Assembly: GCA_020444765.1 (NCBI GenBank)
Contig: JAGRHW010000014.1
Coordinates: 1 to 20,920, forward strand
Length of the DNA stretch: 20,920 nucleotides
DNA from: Gammaproteobacteria bacterium
GTDB lineage: Bacteria > Pseudomonadota > Gammaproteobacteria > Granulosicoccales > Granulosicoccaceae
Direction of reading: 5' to 3'
Positions 6,748-14,416 of this stretch are shown one piece after another. A program made the position numbers and the translations under genes. Position 1 is the first letter of the stretch; each line of letters begins with the position of its first letter. The notes beneath the pieces were generated by a model. It made no database searches, had not been told where the DNA came from, and saw only the letters and a list, made by a program, of their open reading frames with translations.

Positions 6748-7193
6748 ACTATTTATTGAACCGCCGTTTCCTTGTGGCGGCGCTGGTTATGCTGGTCGCC
6801 CTGGGGTTGTTTCAGATCAGCCATTTTCATGACAACAAGGAAGCTTATCTGTTTCCCGGTATCGTCACGCTGGCCGTCGTGCTGTTCAGTCTGGTTTCCC
6901 TGGTACGGGAGACTTTTGGTCTCTGTATCGACGATTTCAAGTCTTTTCCATTCATACGTCTGGTGCCGGCGCTGGTCTGCATCGTGACAGCCGTATTTAC
7001 GATCGAAGTTCTGGGCATGTATGTGACATCGGGTTTGACGATGTTTTTACTGAGTGTCTGGTATTCACCGCAAGAGCCTGTGAGCAAGCGCATATTAAAC
7101 AGCTTGATAGTGACTGTTTGCTTTATGGCCTGCATTTATCTGCTGTTTTCCGTAATGCTCGGAGTTCAGGTGCCTAGAGGCCTGCTTATGTAA
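6744..7193 (+). CDS. tctB: Tripartite tricarboxylate-type transporter, small membrane subunit TctB
   Basis: The 149-residue hydrophobic protein has about four predicted membrane segments (about 8-24, 33-52, 69-90 and 118-140), the standard size and shape of TctB. The sequence of this subunit is poorly conserved. The call rests on topology, its place between tctA and tctC, and the ATGA overlap with tctA. It forms the membrane complex with TctA; its own role in the family is not well understood. Confidence 0.88.
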   Translation: MNYLLNRRFLVAALVMLVALGLFQISHFHDNKEAYLFPGIVTLAVVLFSLVSLVRETFGLCIDDFKSFPFIRLVPALVCIVTAVFTIEVLGMYVTSGLTMFLLSVWYSPQEPVSKRILNSLIVTVCFMACIYLLFSVMLGVQVPRGLLM

Positions 7194-7221
7194 TAAGCGA
7201 TTACGGTGGTTTTCAGGTAGT

Positions 7222-7245
7222 CCGGGGCGTAGCGATACGACCCGG
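7222..7245 (+). other. Intercistronic hairpin with GNRA tetraloop, tctB-tctC
   Basis: CCGGGGCGTA (7222-7231) pairs with TACGACCCGG (7236-7245) over 10 bp with one mismatch, closing a GCGA loop. No U-run follows, so it is not a typical terminator. It is more likely to stabilise one side of the transcript and so raise the yield of the binding protein relative to the membrane subunits. Confidence 0.6.
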
Positions 7246-7261
7246 CAGGTAGAGGAGGAGG

Positions 7262-7276
7262 TCCCGTGATACGGGA
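7262..7276 (+). other. Small hairpin covering the start of the leader reading frame
   Basis: TCCCGT (7262-7267) pairs with ACGGGA (7271-7276) around a GAT loop. The GTG at 7266-7268 lies in the stem and loop, immediately after an AGGAGGAGG run (7253-7261). A third inverted repeat, AGGTC/GACCT, follows at 7285-7300. The structures could compete with ribosome entry at this site. Confidence 0.4.
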
Positions 7277-7325
7277 TTTAATAGAGGTCATTCAAGACCT
7301 GATGAAACAAGAGAGGAATCAGTAA
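7266..7325 (+). CDS. Possible 19-residue leader peptide coupled to tctC
   Basis: A GTG at 7266 lies 4-7 bases after a very strong Shine-Dalgarno run (AGGAGGAGG, 7253-7261). It opens a frame of 19 codons, MIRDLIEVIQDLMKQERNQ, whose TAA (7323-7325) shares its last A with the tctC ATG (TAATG). The peptide would be a short amphipathic helix. The combination of strong ribosome-binding site, exact stop/start overlap and an unbroken frame suggests translational coupling. tctC also has its own moderate site (AGAGGAA). I know of no family for the peptide; the frame could be open by chance, since it is short. Confidence 0.42.
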   Translation: MIRDLIEVIQDLMKQERNQ

Positions 7326-8329
7326 TGCAAAGATTAACCCGTTTCTTCAAACATGTAGCTTATTCGGCGGCGCTTGCCATGCCGCTGGCGATGACAGCAG
7401 TGGCAGATGAATACCCTGAACGTCCGATATCAGTGGTCGTTTCCTACGGTGCGGGTGGTGCGACCGATTTTCAGGCGCGCATCGCCACCATGATGTCATC
7501 CAAGACAGATCAGGACGGCAATCCGGTTTACCTGCAGGAGCCGATGGTGATCATCAACCGCCCTGGGGCGGGTGGTCAGGTCGGCTGGAATACCTTTGTT
7601 ACCAAGGGTAAGCCCGACGGCTATGAGCTGGCCGCCTATAATGTGCCGCATTTTATCAGTCAGTCCATCGTGTTCAAGGACAAGGTCAAATACAACGTCG
7701 ATAATCTCGAACCCATTGCCAACTGGGGCGCCGATCCCGCGGTGCTGATCGTCAACAAGGACAGTGAGTTTAATTCGGTTGACGATCTTGTTGCATACGC
7801 CAAGGCCAACCCCGGCAAACTGACTGTTTCCGGCGCGGGTCTTTACGTCGGCCACCATATTGCCGATCTGCAGTTGCAAAAAGCCGCCGACGTTAAAACC
7901 AAATATGTCCCCGCAAGTGGCGGCGTCAAGGCCATGCAGTTCGTGCTGGGCGGGCAAACCATGGCCGGCTTTAATAATCTGGCGGATGCCTTCCGCAATC
8001 AGGATCGTCTGAAAATCCTCGCCGTGGCCGACCTCGAGCGCAACGAATTCCTGCCGGATGTGCCGACTTTCAAGGAGCTGGGGCTGGATATCGATGACAG
8101 CAGCGTGAATTTTCGCGGTCTTATGGCGCTCAAGGGCACACCTGATGATGTGATCAACAAGCTGGCGGAAAAAGTGCCCGAAATGTTCAAGGACGATAGT
8201 GTAATCAAGAAGATGAAAGAGGGCGGTTCACCCATGCGTGTTATGAACAGAGAGCAGGTAAAGAAAATGTGGCAGGAACGGCAGGTTTACCTGACCGAGC
8301 TGCTTAAGGATCTCAAAGAGGATAAATAA
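7325..8329 (+). CDS. tctC: Tripartite tricarboxylate-type transporter, periplasmic substrate-binding protein TctC (Bug family)
   Basis: The 334-residue secreted binding protein has a signal peptide (about 1-27, ending near TAVADEYPERPI). The Bug-family blocks follow in order: ERPISVVVSYGAGGATDFQAR, VIINRPGAGGQVGWNTFVTKGKPDGYEL, and a C-terminal FLPDVPTFKELG. These two glycine-rich loops bind the carboxylate groups of the ligand in known Bug proteins. It captures the substrate in the periplasm for TctAB. GAGAGGAA lies 7-8 bases before the ATG. The gene is separated from tctB by 131 bases holding hairpins and a leader frame, which suggests it is made at a different level from the membrane subunits. 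The ligand cannot be read from the sequence. Confidence 0.93.
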   Translation: MQRLTRFFKHVAYSAALAMPLAMTAVADEYPERPISVVVSYGAGGATDFQARIATMMSSKTDQDGNPVYLQEPMVIINRPGAGGQVGWNTFVTKGKPDGYELAAYNVPHFISQSIVFKDKVKYNVDNLEPIANWGADPAVLIVNKDSEFNSVDDLVAYAKANPGKLTVSGAGLYVGHHIADLQLQKAADVKTKYVPASGGVKAMQFVLGGQTMAGFNNLADAFRNQDRLKILAVADLERNEFLPDVPTFKELGLDIDDSSVNFRGLMALKGTPDDVINKLAEKVPEMFKDDSVIKKMKEGGSPMRVMNREQVKKMWQERQVYLTELLKDLKEDK

Positions 8330-8353
8330 TCTCCCGGTCAACAATCATGCTGA

Positions 8354-8380
8354 TCACGGCCGTTTTCAGGCGGACCGTGA
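8354..8380 (+). other. Intercistronic hairpin, tctC to aldehyde dehydrogenase gene
   Basis: TCACGGCCG (8354-8362) pairs with CGGACCGTGA (8371-8380) apart from one bulged A, around an 8-base loop. No U-run follows. It lies in the 88-base gap after tctC and would mark the 3' end of a processed tctC message, while allowing readthrough to the next gene. Confidence 0.42.
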
Positions 8381-8417
8381 CAGCCTCTGATCGGATCAAA
8401 TTTCAGGCTGAAATCAC

Positions 8418-9875
8418 ATGCAGACACAACAATCACCGACACAGACAGAAACGCGCCCCGGTAACGATGACACTCAGGCTTCAGTGGCCAGAGTTGCAGA
8501 ACTGATCGACAGAGCCAGAGCCGCCCAGCAGCGCTATGCAGACTATGACCAGCAAGGTGTGGACGAAGTGGTAACCGCGGTGGCCTGGACCTTACTGGAG
8601 CCAAAAACCAACCAGCGTCTTTCCGAGCAGGCGGTAGCCGATACCGGGCTTGGCAATGTCAAAGACAAGATTATCAAGAACCACCGTAAAACACTGGGCC
8701 TGCTCAGAGATCTGAAGCGTGCCAAAAGTGTCGGTGTGATAGCGGAATATCCTGAAAAAGGCCTGATCGAGATCGCCCGTCCGGTAGGTGTCGTGGCCGC
8801 GGTGGCGCCGTCGACCAACCCGGTGGCCACGCCATACAACAAAACCCTGAATGCCCTGAAAGGGCGTAACGCCATTATTATCGCGCCTTCGCCCAAAGGC
8901 CAGCAGGTCTGTGAGGAAGTGGTGAAACTGATGCGTGGTGCCTTGAAGCAGGTCGGTGCGCCCGAAGATCTGGTGCAAAAACTGCCGGGACCGGTCAACA
9001 AGATCGACACCCATGAGTTGATGCGTCAGGCCGATCTGGTCGTGGTTACGGGCTCACAGAACAACGTGCGTGCAGCGGCCACCAGCGGCACGCCGGCTAT
9101 CGGGGTCGGCGCCGGTAATGTGCCGAGCATGGTCGATGAAACGGCGGATCTTGCCGAGGCCGCGAAAAAGATCATCGCCTCAAAGTCATTCGATAATGCA
9201 ACCAGTTGTTCTTCGGAAAACAGTTTGATTATCGTTGACGAGGTTTACGCGGACATGCTGGAGGCGCTGGGTAAGGAAGGCGCGGTGTTGCTCGATAGCG
9301 AGTCCCGCGAAAAGCTGCGCGCAACCATGTGGGTCGACGGTAAGCTCAGCCCCGCCGTGACGGCAAAGTCCGCCGGTGAGATTCTCGCAAGGGCCGGACT
9401 CGAGACCGGGGTCGAAGCAAGCATTATCATGGTGGAAGAGGATGCACCCGACAGAGCGAGCAAGTTCAGCGACGAAAAGCTGAGCCCGGTGCTCACTGTC
9501 TACCGTGCGCGGGATTTTGAACATGCCTGTAAGGTTGCCGAAGCCGTCCTCGAGGTAAACGGCAAGGGGCACTCGGTCAGCCTGCATTCACAGGACGAGC
9601 AGCGGATGTTACAGCTCGGGCTCGAGCTGCCGGTCTGCCGGGTGATCGTCAATCAGGCACATTGTTTCGCCACCGGTGGTTCCTTCGACAACGGTCTGCC
9701 GTTTTCCCTGTCCATGGGTTGTGGTACCTGGGGCGGTAATATCATTTCCGACAATATGAATTACCGCCACTACCTCAATACCACACGCATCGCCACGCCT
9801 ATTGCACCGGACCAGCCGGAGCTGGAGGAAATCTTTGGTGAATACTGGGCCAAATACGGCATTTCACCTGAATAG
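8418..9875 (+). CDS. sauS: CoA-acylating aldehyde dehydrogenase, probably sulfoacetaldehyde dehydrogenase (SauS-like)
   Basis: The 485-residue cytoplasmic enzyme belongs to the acylating aldehyde dehydrogenases, which interconvert an acyl-CoA and its aldehyde using NAD(P)H. The catalytic Cys264 lies in KSFDNATSCSSENS, and the cofactor region contains VVAAVAPSTNPVATPYNKTLNALKGRN (about 126-151). The C-terminal HCFATGGSFDNGLPFSLSMGCGTWGGN block is typical of this branch, which also holds PduP and AdhE. Its overall sequence recalls SauS of Cupriavidus necator, which reduces sulfoacetyl-CoA to sulfoacetaldehyde. The neighbours support this: a ligase directly downstream, a TTT transporter upstream and a TauE-type exporter. 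Another small aldehyde is possible. The Shine-Dalgarno is weak (CAGG, 11 bases upstream), but no other in-frame Met is near. Confidence 0.75.
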   Translation: MQTQQSPTQTETRPGNDDTQASVARVAELIDRARAAQQRYADYDQQGVDEVVTAVAWTLLEPKTNQRLSEQAVADTGLGNVKDKIIKNHRKTLGLLRDLKRAKSVGVIAEYPEKGLIEIARPVGVVAAVAPSTNPVATPYNKTLNALKGRNAIIIAPSPKGQQVCEEVVKLMRGALKQVGAPEDLVQKLPGPVNKIDTHELMRQADLVVVTGSQNNVRAAATSGTPAIGVGAGNVPSMVDETADLAEAAKKIIASKSFDNATSCSSENSLIIVDEVYADMLEALGKEGAVLLDSESREKLRATMWVDGKLSPAVTAKSAGEILARAGLETGVEASIIMVEEDAPDRASKFSDEKLSPVLTVYRARDFEHACKVAEAVLEVNGKGHSVSLHSQDEQRMLQLGLELPVCRVIVNQAHCFATGGSFDNGLPFSLSMGCGTWGGNIISDNMNYRHYLNTTRIATPIAPDQPELEEIFGEYWAKYGISPE

Positions 9876-9901
9876 CAGTGAGCAATTTTCCGGAGCAAAG
9901 C

Positions 9902-11452
9902 ATGAAGACGGTGCGAACCTTAATCGACGATGCCGCTGCGCGGTATGGTGAAAAAACATTTTTGATCACGCCCGAGTCCGGCGCGACCGTGAGTTACGCC
10001 GAACTGCAGGCCCAATGCCGGCTTGTCGGCGGTCTGCTGGACGCCTTGCAGATCGACAAGGGTGAGCGGGTTGCGATGTTGATGCCGAACGGCTACTGGT
10101 CAGCCCTGGTCTTTCTTGGCGTTATGTACAGCGGCAGAGTGATCATTCCGCTCAATGCCGTGTCGGGCGACTCGGCCTTGCATTATGTCCTGGAACATTC
10201 GGACTCCAGATTGATCCTGGTCGAGCAATCCTATCGGGGAAAATTCTCCGCCGTGCTTGATGCCTTGCCAGACACGGTCCGGCAGTTTGATCTGGATCTC
10301 GATCAGGGCGCGGATTTTCCGACGACCGACAACCAACCCGCCGGGCTGCAGCCTATCGCCGAGGATGACACGGCGTTACAGATTTATACCTCGGGCACCA
10401 CCGGCAAACCCAAGGGCGTGTTGCTGACGCATCGGAATGTGATTGCCGGCGGCAAGAATACGGCCCTGGCACACGAACTGAGCGCTGAGGATCGCGCCAT
10501 GTGCGTTCTGCCGCTGTATCACATCAACGCCGAGATGGTAACGATTATGGCGCCGCTGGTCAGCGGGGGCAGTGTGGTATTACCGTACCGCTTCAGTACC
10601 TCGGTGTTCTGGCAGATGATTGCCGAACATGCCTGTACCTGGTTCAGCGTGGTGCCGACGATCATCGCCTATCTGCTGGAGCATGCCGAGCGCGAGGGAT
10701 TTGATCGTGAAGCGCTTGGGGGACTGTCGCAACTCAGGTTCGGCCGTTCGGCGTCGGCGCCGCTGGCGCCGGAAATCCACCGTCGGTTCGAAAACATGTT
10801 TGGCGTTCCGGTGATAGAAACCATGGGGCTGTCGGAAACCGCCGCGCAGATTCTCTCCAACCCGATGCCGCCGGGAAAACCGAAATATGGCTCGCCGGGT
10901 ATTCCGTTCGGCAACGAGGCGAAGATTATCGATGAGAACGGCAAGGCGTGTGCCGACGGCGTGGAAGGGGAGTTGATGATTCGCGGCGATAACGTCACCA
11001 AAGGCTATTACAAGAATCCGCAGGCCACCGCGGAGGCGCTGACGGCTGACGGCTGGCTGCATACCGGCGATCTGGCGATGCGTGATGCCGACGGCTTTTA
11101 TTTTATCACCGGACGCCTCAAGGAGCTGATTATCAAGGGTGGCGAAAATATCGCGCCGCGTGAAATCGACGAGGCGCTGTATGAGCATCCTGCCGTGCTT
11201 GAGGCGGCCGGCTTCGCCGTGCTGGACGAGCGTTACGGACAGGAGGTGATGGCTTGTGTTGCGCTGAAGCCCGGCCTGGAGTGCAACGAAGCGGAGTTAT
11301 CCGCCTTGCTCGAACAAAAGCTGGGTCGCTTCAAATGTCCGCAGCGTATTTATTTCCTGGATGAACTGCCGAAAGGGCCATCCGGCAAGATCCAGCGTCT
11401 GAAGTTGCCGGCCTTGCTGGCTGCTAATGAGGAAAAGAACAATGCTATCTGA
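9902..11452 (+). CDS. sauT: AMP-forming acyl-CoA ligase, probably sulfoacetate-CoA ligase (SauT-like)
   Basis: This adenylating enzyme (516 residues) would convert a free acid, ATP and CoA to the acyl-CoA, AMP and pyrophosphate. Family motifs are complete: YTSGTTGKPKGV (about 162-173), ETMGLSETAAQ, GWLHTGDLA, GRLKELIIKGGENIAPREID, and the C-terminal catalytic Lys in PKGPSGKIQRLKL. ATG at 9902 is preferred because GGAG lies 6 bases before it; GTG at 9878 is in frame but has no ribosome-binding site. It follows the acylating aldehyde dehydrogenase by 26 bases. An acid activated by this ligase and then reduced by that dehydrogenase gives the aldehyde, the sauST logic for sulfoacetate. The substrate is inferred from this pairing; the binding pocket alone does not tell me. 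Confidence 0.78.
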   Translation: MKTVRTLIDDAAARYGEKTFLITPESGATVSYAELQAQCRLVGGLLDALQIDKGERVAMLMPNGYWSALVFLGVMYSGRVIIPLNAVSGDSALHYVLEHSDSRLILVEQSYRGKFSAVLDALPDTVRQFDLDLDQGADFPTTDNQPAGLQPIAEDDTALQIYTSGTTGKPKGVLLTHRNVIAGGKNTALAHELSAEDRAMCVLPLYHINAEMVTIMAPLVSGGSVVLPYRFSTSVFWQMIAEHACTWFSVVPTIIAYLLEHAEREGFDREALGGLSQLRFGRSASAPLAPEIHRRFENMFGVPVIETMGLSETAAQILSNPMPPGKPKYGSPGIPFGNEAKIIDENGKACADGVEGELMIRGDNVTKGYYKNPQATAEALTADGWLHTGDLAMRDADGFYFITGRLKELIIKGGENIAPREIDEALYEHPAVLEAAGFAVLDERYGQEVMACVALKPGLECNEAELSALLEQKLGRFKCPQRIYFLDELPKGPSGKIQRLKLPALLAANEEKNNAI

Positions 11453-11921
11453 CATCAAAACCATTCTTTATTCGACCGACCTCAAGGGCGATGGTCGGGA
11501 AAAAGCCTACAAGATGGCGATCGGTCTGGCCAAAAACGCCGGCGCGCGGGTGATCGTGTTGCACGCATTCGAAACCAGCACGCAACTGCCCGCGGTGTTT
11601 GAAAATGTTTTGTCGGACGAAATGCTGGAACGTTTTAAATCGGTCGGTCTGGAGGAGCGCAAGGCGGAGCTGCTTGAACGCATACAACAATATTGCGAAC
11701 GGGAATTTCCCGGCGAGGATTATCCCGGCGGCGAACCCACCGTGCTGGTCAGGGAAGGCAAACCGCAACGGGTGATTCTCGAGGTCGCTGAGCAGCAGCA
11801 GGTGGATATGATCGTGATGGGCACCCGCACGCATACGTCTCTCGGCGACGGCTTGCTTGGCTCAACCGCCACCAAGGTCATCCATCGCAGCAAGATTCCC
11901 GTACTGATCTATCCGCTTTAG
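11442..11921 (+). CDS. Universal stress protein, UspA family
   Basis: The 159-residue protein is a single UspA domain. It starts with the usual KTILYSTDL strand and ends with MGTRTHTSLGDGLLGSTATKVIHRSKIPVLIYPL, which contains the G-X2-G-X9-G-S/T ATP-binding pattern (the central Gly pair is spaced slightly differently, G-X9/10). ATG at 11442, with GAGGA 8 bases upstream, is preferred over the in-frame ATG at 11427. It overlaps the ligase gene by 11 bases, so it is part of the same operon. UspA proteins are often found in operons for TRAP, TTT and sulfonate uptake, where they may sense ATP for the transporter; that role here is only a suggestion. Confidence 0.88.
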   Translation: MLSDIKTILYSTDLKGDGREKAYKMAIGLAKNAGARVIVLHAFETSTQLPAVFENVLSDEMLERFKSVGLEERKAELLERIQQYCEREFPGEDYPGGEPTVLVREGKPQRVILEVAEQQQVDMIVMGTRTHTSLGDGLLGSTATKVIHRSKIPVLIYPL

Positions 11922-11939
11922 TCCAGGCCGGAAACAGGC

Positions 11940-12692
11940 ATGGACACCACGGTTCTGCTTGGTTTTCTGCTGCTGGTTATTCTGGGCTGTCTGATTCAGA
12001 CTTTGTCGGGGTTTGCCATCGCGCTGGTGATTACCGGTGGCATGACGTCGCTGGGGCTGGTGCCGATTACCTTTACCGTTAATGTGGTCAGCATCGTCAG
12101 TCTTGCCAATGTCGTCACCGCGCTGCATGGCAAACTGGCAGAGGTGGACGGCATTATGTTCCGCTATGCCGGCGCGGGAATCGTCGCTATGAGCGGTGGC
12201 GGCCTGCTGGTGCTCAATTATTTGAGTCAGAATTCGGTAAGAATTCTGGAACTGTTTCTGGGCGTGGTGATACTGGTCAGTGCAGCCGTGTTTGTGCGTC
12301 CCCCCAGGCTGAACAAGAAAAAATCCTCCAACACCATGCATTTTCTGGCCGGCGGCATGGGCGGTTTTCTAAGCGGTATGTTTGGTGCCGGAGGACCGCC
12401 GATCGTGCTGCATGTTTACCGGCAGCCGCTGCCTTTGATTGAATTGCGTTCGACCTTGCTGGCAATCGTCGGCGTGATGACCTCCACACGTCTGGGCATG
12501 GAAGCGCTGGCGCAACATGTCAGCTGGGATATGCTGCGCACGGGGCTGATCTGCATACCGGTTTCGATGCTGGCGACGATGCTCGGCCGGCGGTTACGGC
12601 CTTGTATATCAGACAGGGTCGTGCGAAATTTTTCCGCTATCCTGCTTTGTATTATCGGCGGCAATCTGTTTATTCGCGCCTGGTTTGCTTGA
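11940..12692 (+). CDS. TauE/SafE-family membrane exporter, probable sulfite/organosulfonate exporter
   Basis: The 250-residue inner-membrane protein has about eight hydrophobic segments and the two related halves of the TauE/SafE family. The halves show LIQTLSGFAIALVITGG (about 15-31) and LAGGMGGFLSGMFGAGGPPIVLHVY (about 137-161). Members export sulfite or sulfoacetate or carry other small anions. It is the last gene of the cluster, 18 bases after the UspA gene. In sulfonate degradation such a protein removes the toxic sulfite released by desulfonation. This fits the SauS/SauT reading but does not prove it, because the family is broad. Confidence 0.82.
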   Translation: MDTTVLLGFLLLVILGCLIQTLSGFAIALVITGGMTSLGLVPITFTVNVVSIVSLANVVTALHGKLAEVDGIMFRYAGAGIVAMSGGGLLVLNYLSQNSVRILELFLGVVILVSAAVFVRPPRLNKKKSSNTMHFLAGGMGGFLSGMFGAGGPPIVLHVYRQPLPLIELRSTLLAIVGVMTSTRLGMEALAQHVSWDMLRTGLICIPVSMLATMLGRRLRPCISDRVVRNFSAILLCIIGGNLFIRAWFA

Positions 12693-12699
12693 TCCATCC

Positions 12700-12713
12700 G
12701 ATAAACTTTTATC
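12700..12713. terminator. Weak AT-rich hairpin between convergent genes
   Basis: GATAAA (12700-12705) and TTTATC (12708-12713) form a symmetric, AT-rich inverted repeat in the 30-base gap between the converging exporter and flavocytochrome genes. The loop is too tight unless the inner A-T pair opens, and no clear U-run follows. It is the only candidate terminator at this boundary. Confidence 0.22.
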
Positions 12714-12722
12714 ATCCGGACT

Positions 12723-14051
12723 TCAGCGCATCGCGAAGAGTTCCTGGTGAAAATAATTCGCAGGCAGTCCCCTGGCGCTAAAATCACGGCGCAGGGATTT
12801 GCCGAAACTGCTTGGGCCGCAAAACCAGAGATCGGCGTTCTGCCAATCGGGTACGGAGTTGCAGATTTGGTCGGCATCGAGTTTTCCGTCGACGGCATCG
12901 ATCAGGATATGCAGACCGATTCCAGCGCTTTTTGCTGCCTCTCGAAGTTTAGCGATAAAGTGCTCGTCGGGTAAGGCGGTGCTGTAGAACAAGTCGATCG
13001 CCTTGCTGTCCCTGTCACCTTGCATTTTTTGCAGACGGGCGAGAAACGGGGTGATGCCAATACCGCCGGCGACCCAGATTTGCCGGGACCGCTCGCTGCT
13101 GAAATCGAATTGCCCATACGGACCTTCGATCGTCACGGGGTCACCTGTCTTCAGGGTGTCAGGGAGCGCCCTGGTGTAATCGCCAAGCCCCTTGATCAGG
13201 AAAAACATCTTGCCGTCGTTATTCCATGGCGACGAAATGGTAAAAGGGTGCGGGCCTTCACGGCTGTCGAAGGTCACAAAGGCAAACTGCCCGGCCTTGT
13301 GACCCGGCCAGGAACCGCTCAGGTCGATATCCACCCTGAGTACGCGGTTGTCGGCATGCTGGCTGATCGCGGTGACGCTGCCGTTGGTCCGTCGTTTACG
13401 GCCGATCCGCCCGAACAGTGACATCATGGCCGATACAGTGCCCAGAGTCAGCAGCAGGGCCATTATCGGACCCAGCGCTTCAGTCCAGTAGGAAAAATCC
13501 ATTAAAACCAGCGAATGAAAGACCAGAAACAAATACGCCACCGGCACCAGCCGATGCGTTTTGAAAAAATACCGGTAGGGAAAAGCTTTATACAATGCCA
13601 GGAACAACAGGACGACAACCGCGTAAAAAGACCATTCACCGATCGACTCGGCGAGCTGGCGCTGACTCTGGAACCACTGGAAAATCTCCACGGTTTGCTC
13701 GGGGCGAGGTCCGCGTGCCGGCCGCTCCATCCATCCCCAGCCAATCATCCATTTGGGCGCATTGACCAGCAGCCAGTGGCTGATCGCCAGGACCAGTCCG
13801 GTAATGCCGAGCCATTTGTGCAGGCGGTAGGATTTGTCCAGCCCGTCCATCAGCGGTTCGAGGAGCGCGGGCCTGACCGCCAGAATCATGGCGATGCTCA
13901 TCATACTCATGGCGATAATACCACTGTAATTGATGAATGAGGCGCGCAAGGCCATGAACTCTGTCTTGCCGGTGAGGTCGTTTTCGGCCAGAAGCCAGAG
14001 TAGTGTCAAACTTCCTAATACAAGCAGATAAAGGGTTTTGATAGGCTTCAT
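12723..14051 (-). CDS. Ferric-reductase-like flavocytochrome (heme membrane domain plus FAD/NAD(P)H domain)
   Basis: The 442-residue protein has an N-terminal membrane part of about six helices (1-215) in the ferric reductase/NOX fold. Likely heme ligands are in LHKWLGITGLVLAISHW (His78, His92) and FKTHRLVPVAYLFLVFHS (His166, His179). The cytoplasmic C-terminal part is a ferredoxin-reductase module with FAD motif HPFTISS (268-274), nucleotide motif GGIGITPFLA (329-338) and WFCGPSSFGKSL near the end. It should pass electrons from NAD(P)H across the membrane to an acceptor such as ferric iron, flavin or oxygen. It stands alone, converging on the exporter gene; nothing nearby identifies the acceptor. 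Confidence 0.88.
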   Translation of the reverse strand: MKPIKTLYLLVLGSLTLLWLLAENDLTGKTEFMALRASFINYSGIIAMSMMSIAMILAVRPALLEPLMDGLDKSYRLHKWLGITGLVLAISHWLLVNAPKWMIGWGWMERPARGPRPEQTVEIFQWFQSQRQLAESIGEWSFYAVVVLLFLALYKAFPYRYFFKTHRLVPVAYLFLVFHSLVLMDFSYWTEALGPIMALLLTLGTVSAMMSLFGRIGRKRRTNGSVTAISQHADNRVLRVDIDLSGSWPGHKAGQFAFVTFDSREGPHPFTISSPWNNDGKMFFLIKGLGDYTRALPDTLKTGDPVTIEGPYGQFDFSSERSRQIWVAGGIGITPFLARLQKMQGDRDSKAIDLFYSTALPDEHFIAKLREAAKSAGIGLHILIDAVDGKLDADQICNSVPDWQNADLWFCGPSSFGKSLRRDFSARGLPANYFHQELFAMR

Positions 14052-14272
14052 GGTGGCTCGTGTTCCTGTGACTTTGAATAAACCGCGGACCGCAAGCCTG
14101 AATGTTATGGCGCATCCATGTGTTAGTGTGTCAATGGCAAGTAAAGATTATGTAAAGACGACAGAAAAATGTGCGTTGTGGATGGCTTTGATGAATGGAT
14201 GCGATGTCCGACGTGTGTACAAGAGCCTGTCTGGAGTATTTAAAGCCAACGGGTGACTGGTCGGTGTAGACG

Positions 14273-14305
14273 CTGGATCCCCGACTAAAGCGCTCGGGGA
14301 TGACG
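14273..14305 (+). repeat. Short palindromic repeat, copy A
   Basis: The element begins CTGGATCCCCGAC and ends CTCGGGGATGACG. Its arms ATCCCCGA and TCGGGGAT pair with one unpaired base on either side of the loop. It matches copy C at 31 of 33 positions in the same orientation. Confidence 0.75.
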
Positions 14306-14365
14306 TTTCTCCTGACAAAGGCATTCATGGATGACGAAGTGGCTTCATGGAAGATCTGACACCAC

Positions 14366-14393
14366 CGTCATTCCCGCGCAGGCGGGAATCCAG
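14366..14393 (-). repeat. Short palindromic repeat, copy B (inverted, classic form)
   Basis: The element begins CGTCATTCCCGC and ends GCGGGAATCCAG. It is the inverse orientation and a divergent version of copies A and C. The core ATTCCC-N8-GGGAAT is a hairpin repeat seen in many beta- and gammaproteobacterial genomes; the Neisseria dRS3 element has the same core. Confidence 0.75.
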
Positions 14394-14416
14394 CTACGGA
14401 TCGTCCGACGGCGACA

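Noticed and set aside
9878..9901. GTG start for the acyl-CoA ligase
   Set aside because: It has no ribosome-binding site; the ATG at 9902 has GGAG 6 bases before it and gives a normal family N-terminus.
11862..12341. Minus-strand 159-residue frame rich in His and Gln
   Set aside because: It lies antisense to the exporter gene, whose own frame is a clear TauE/SafE protein. The composition is what the complement of a hydrophobic membrane gene produces.
14131..14328. Short frames on both strands in the non-coding stretch left of the repeats
   Set aside because: They run through repeat A or the upstream region of the flavocytochrome gene, have no convincing ribosome-binding site and resemble nothing.
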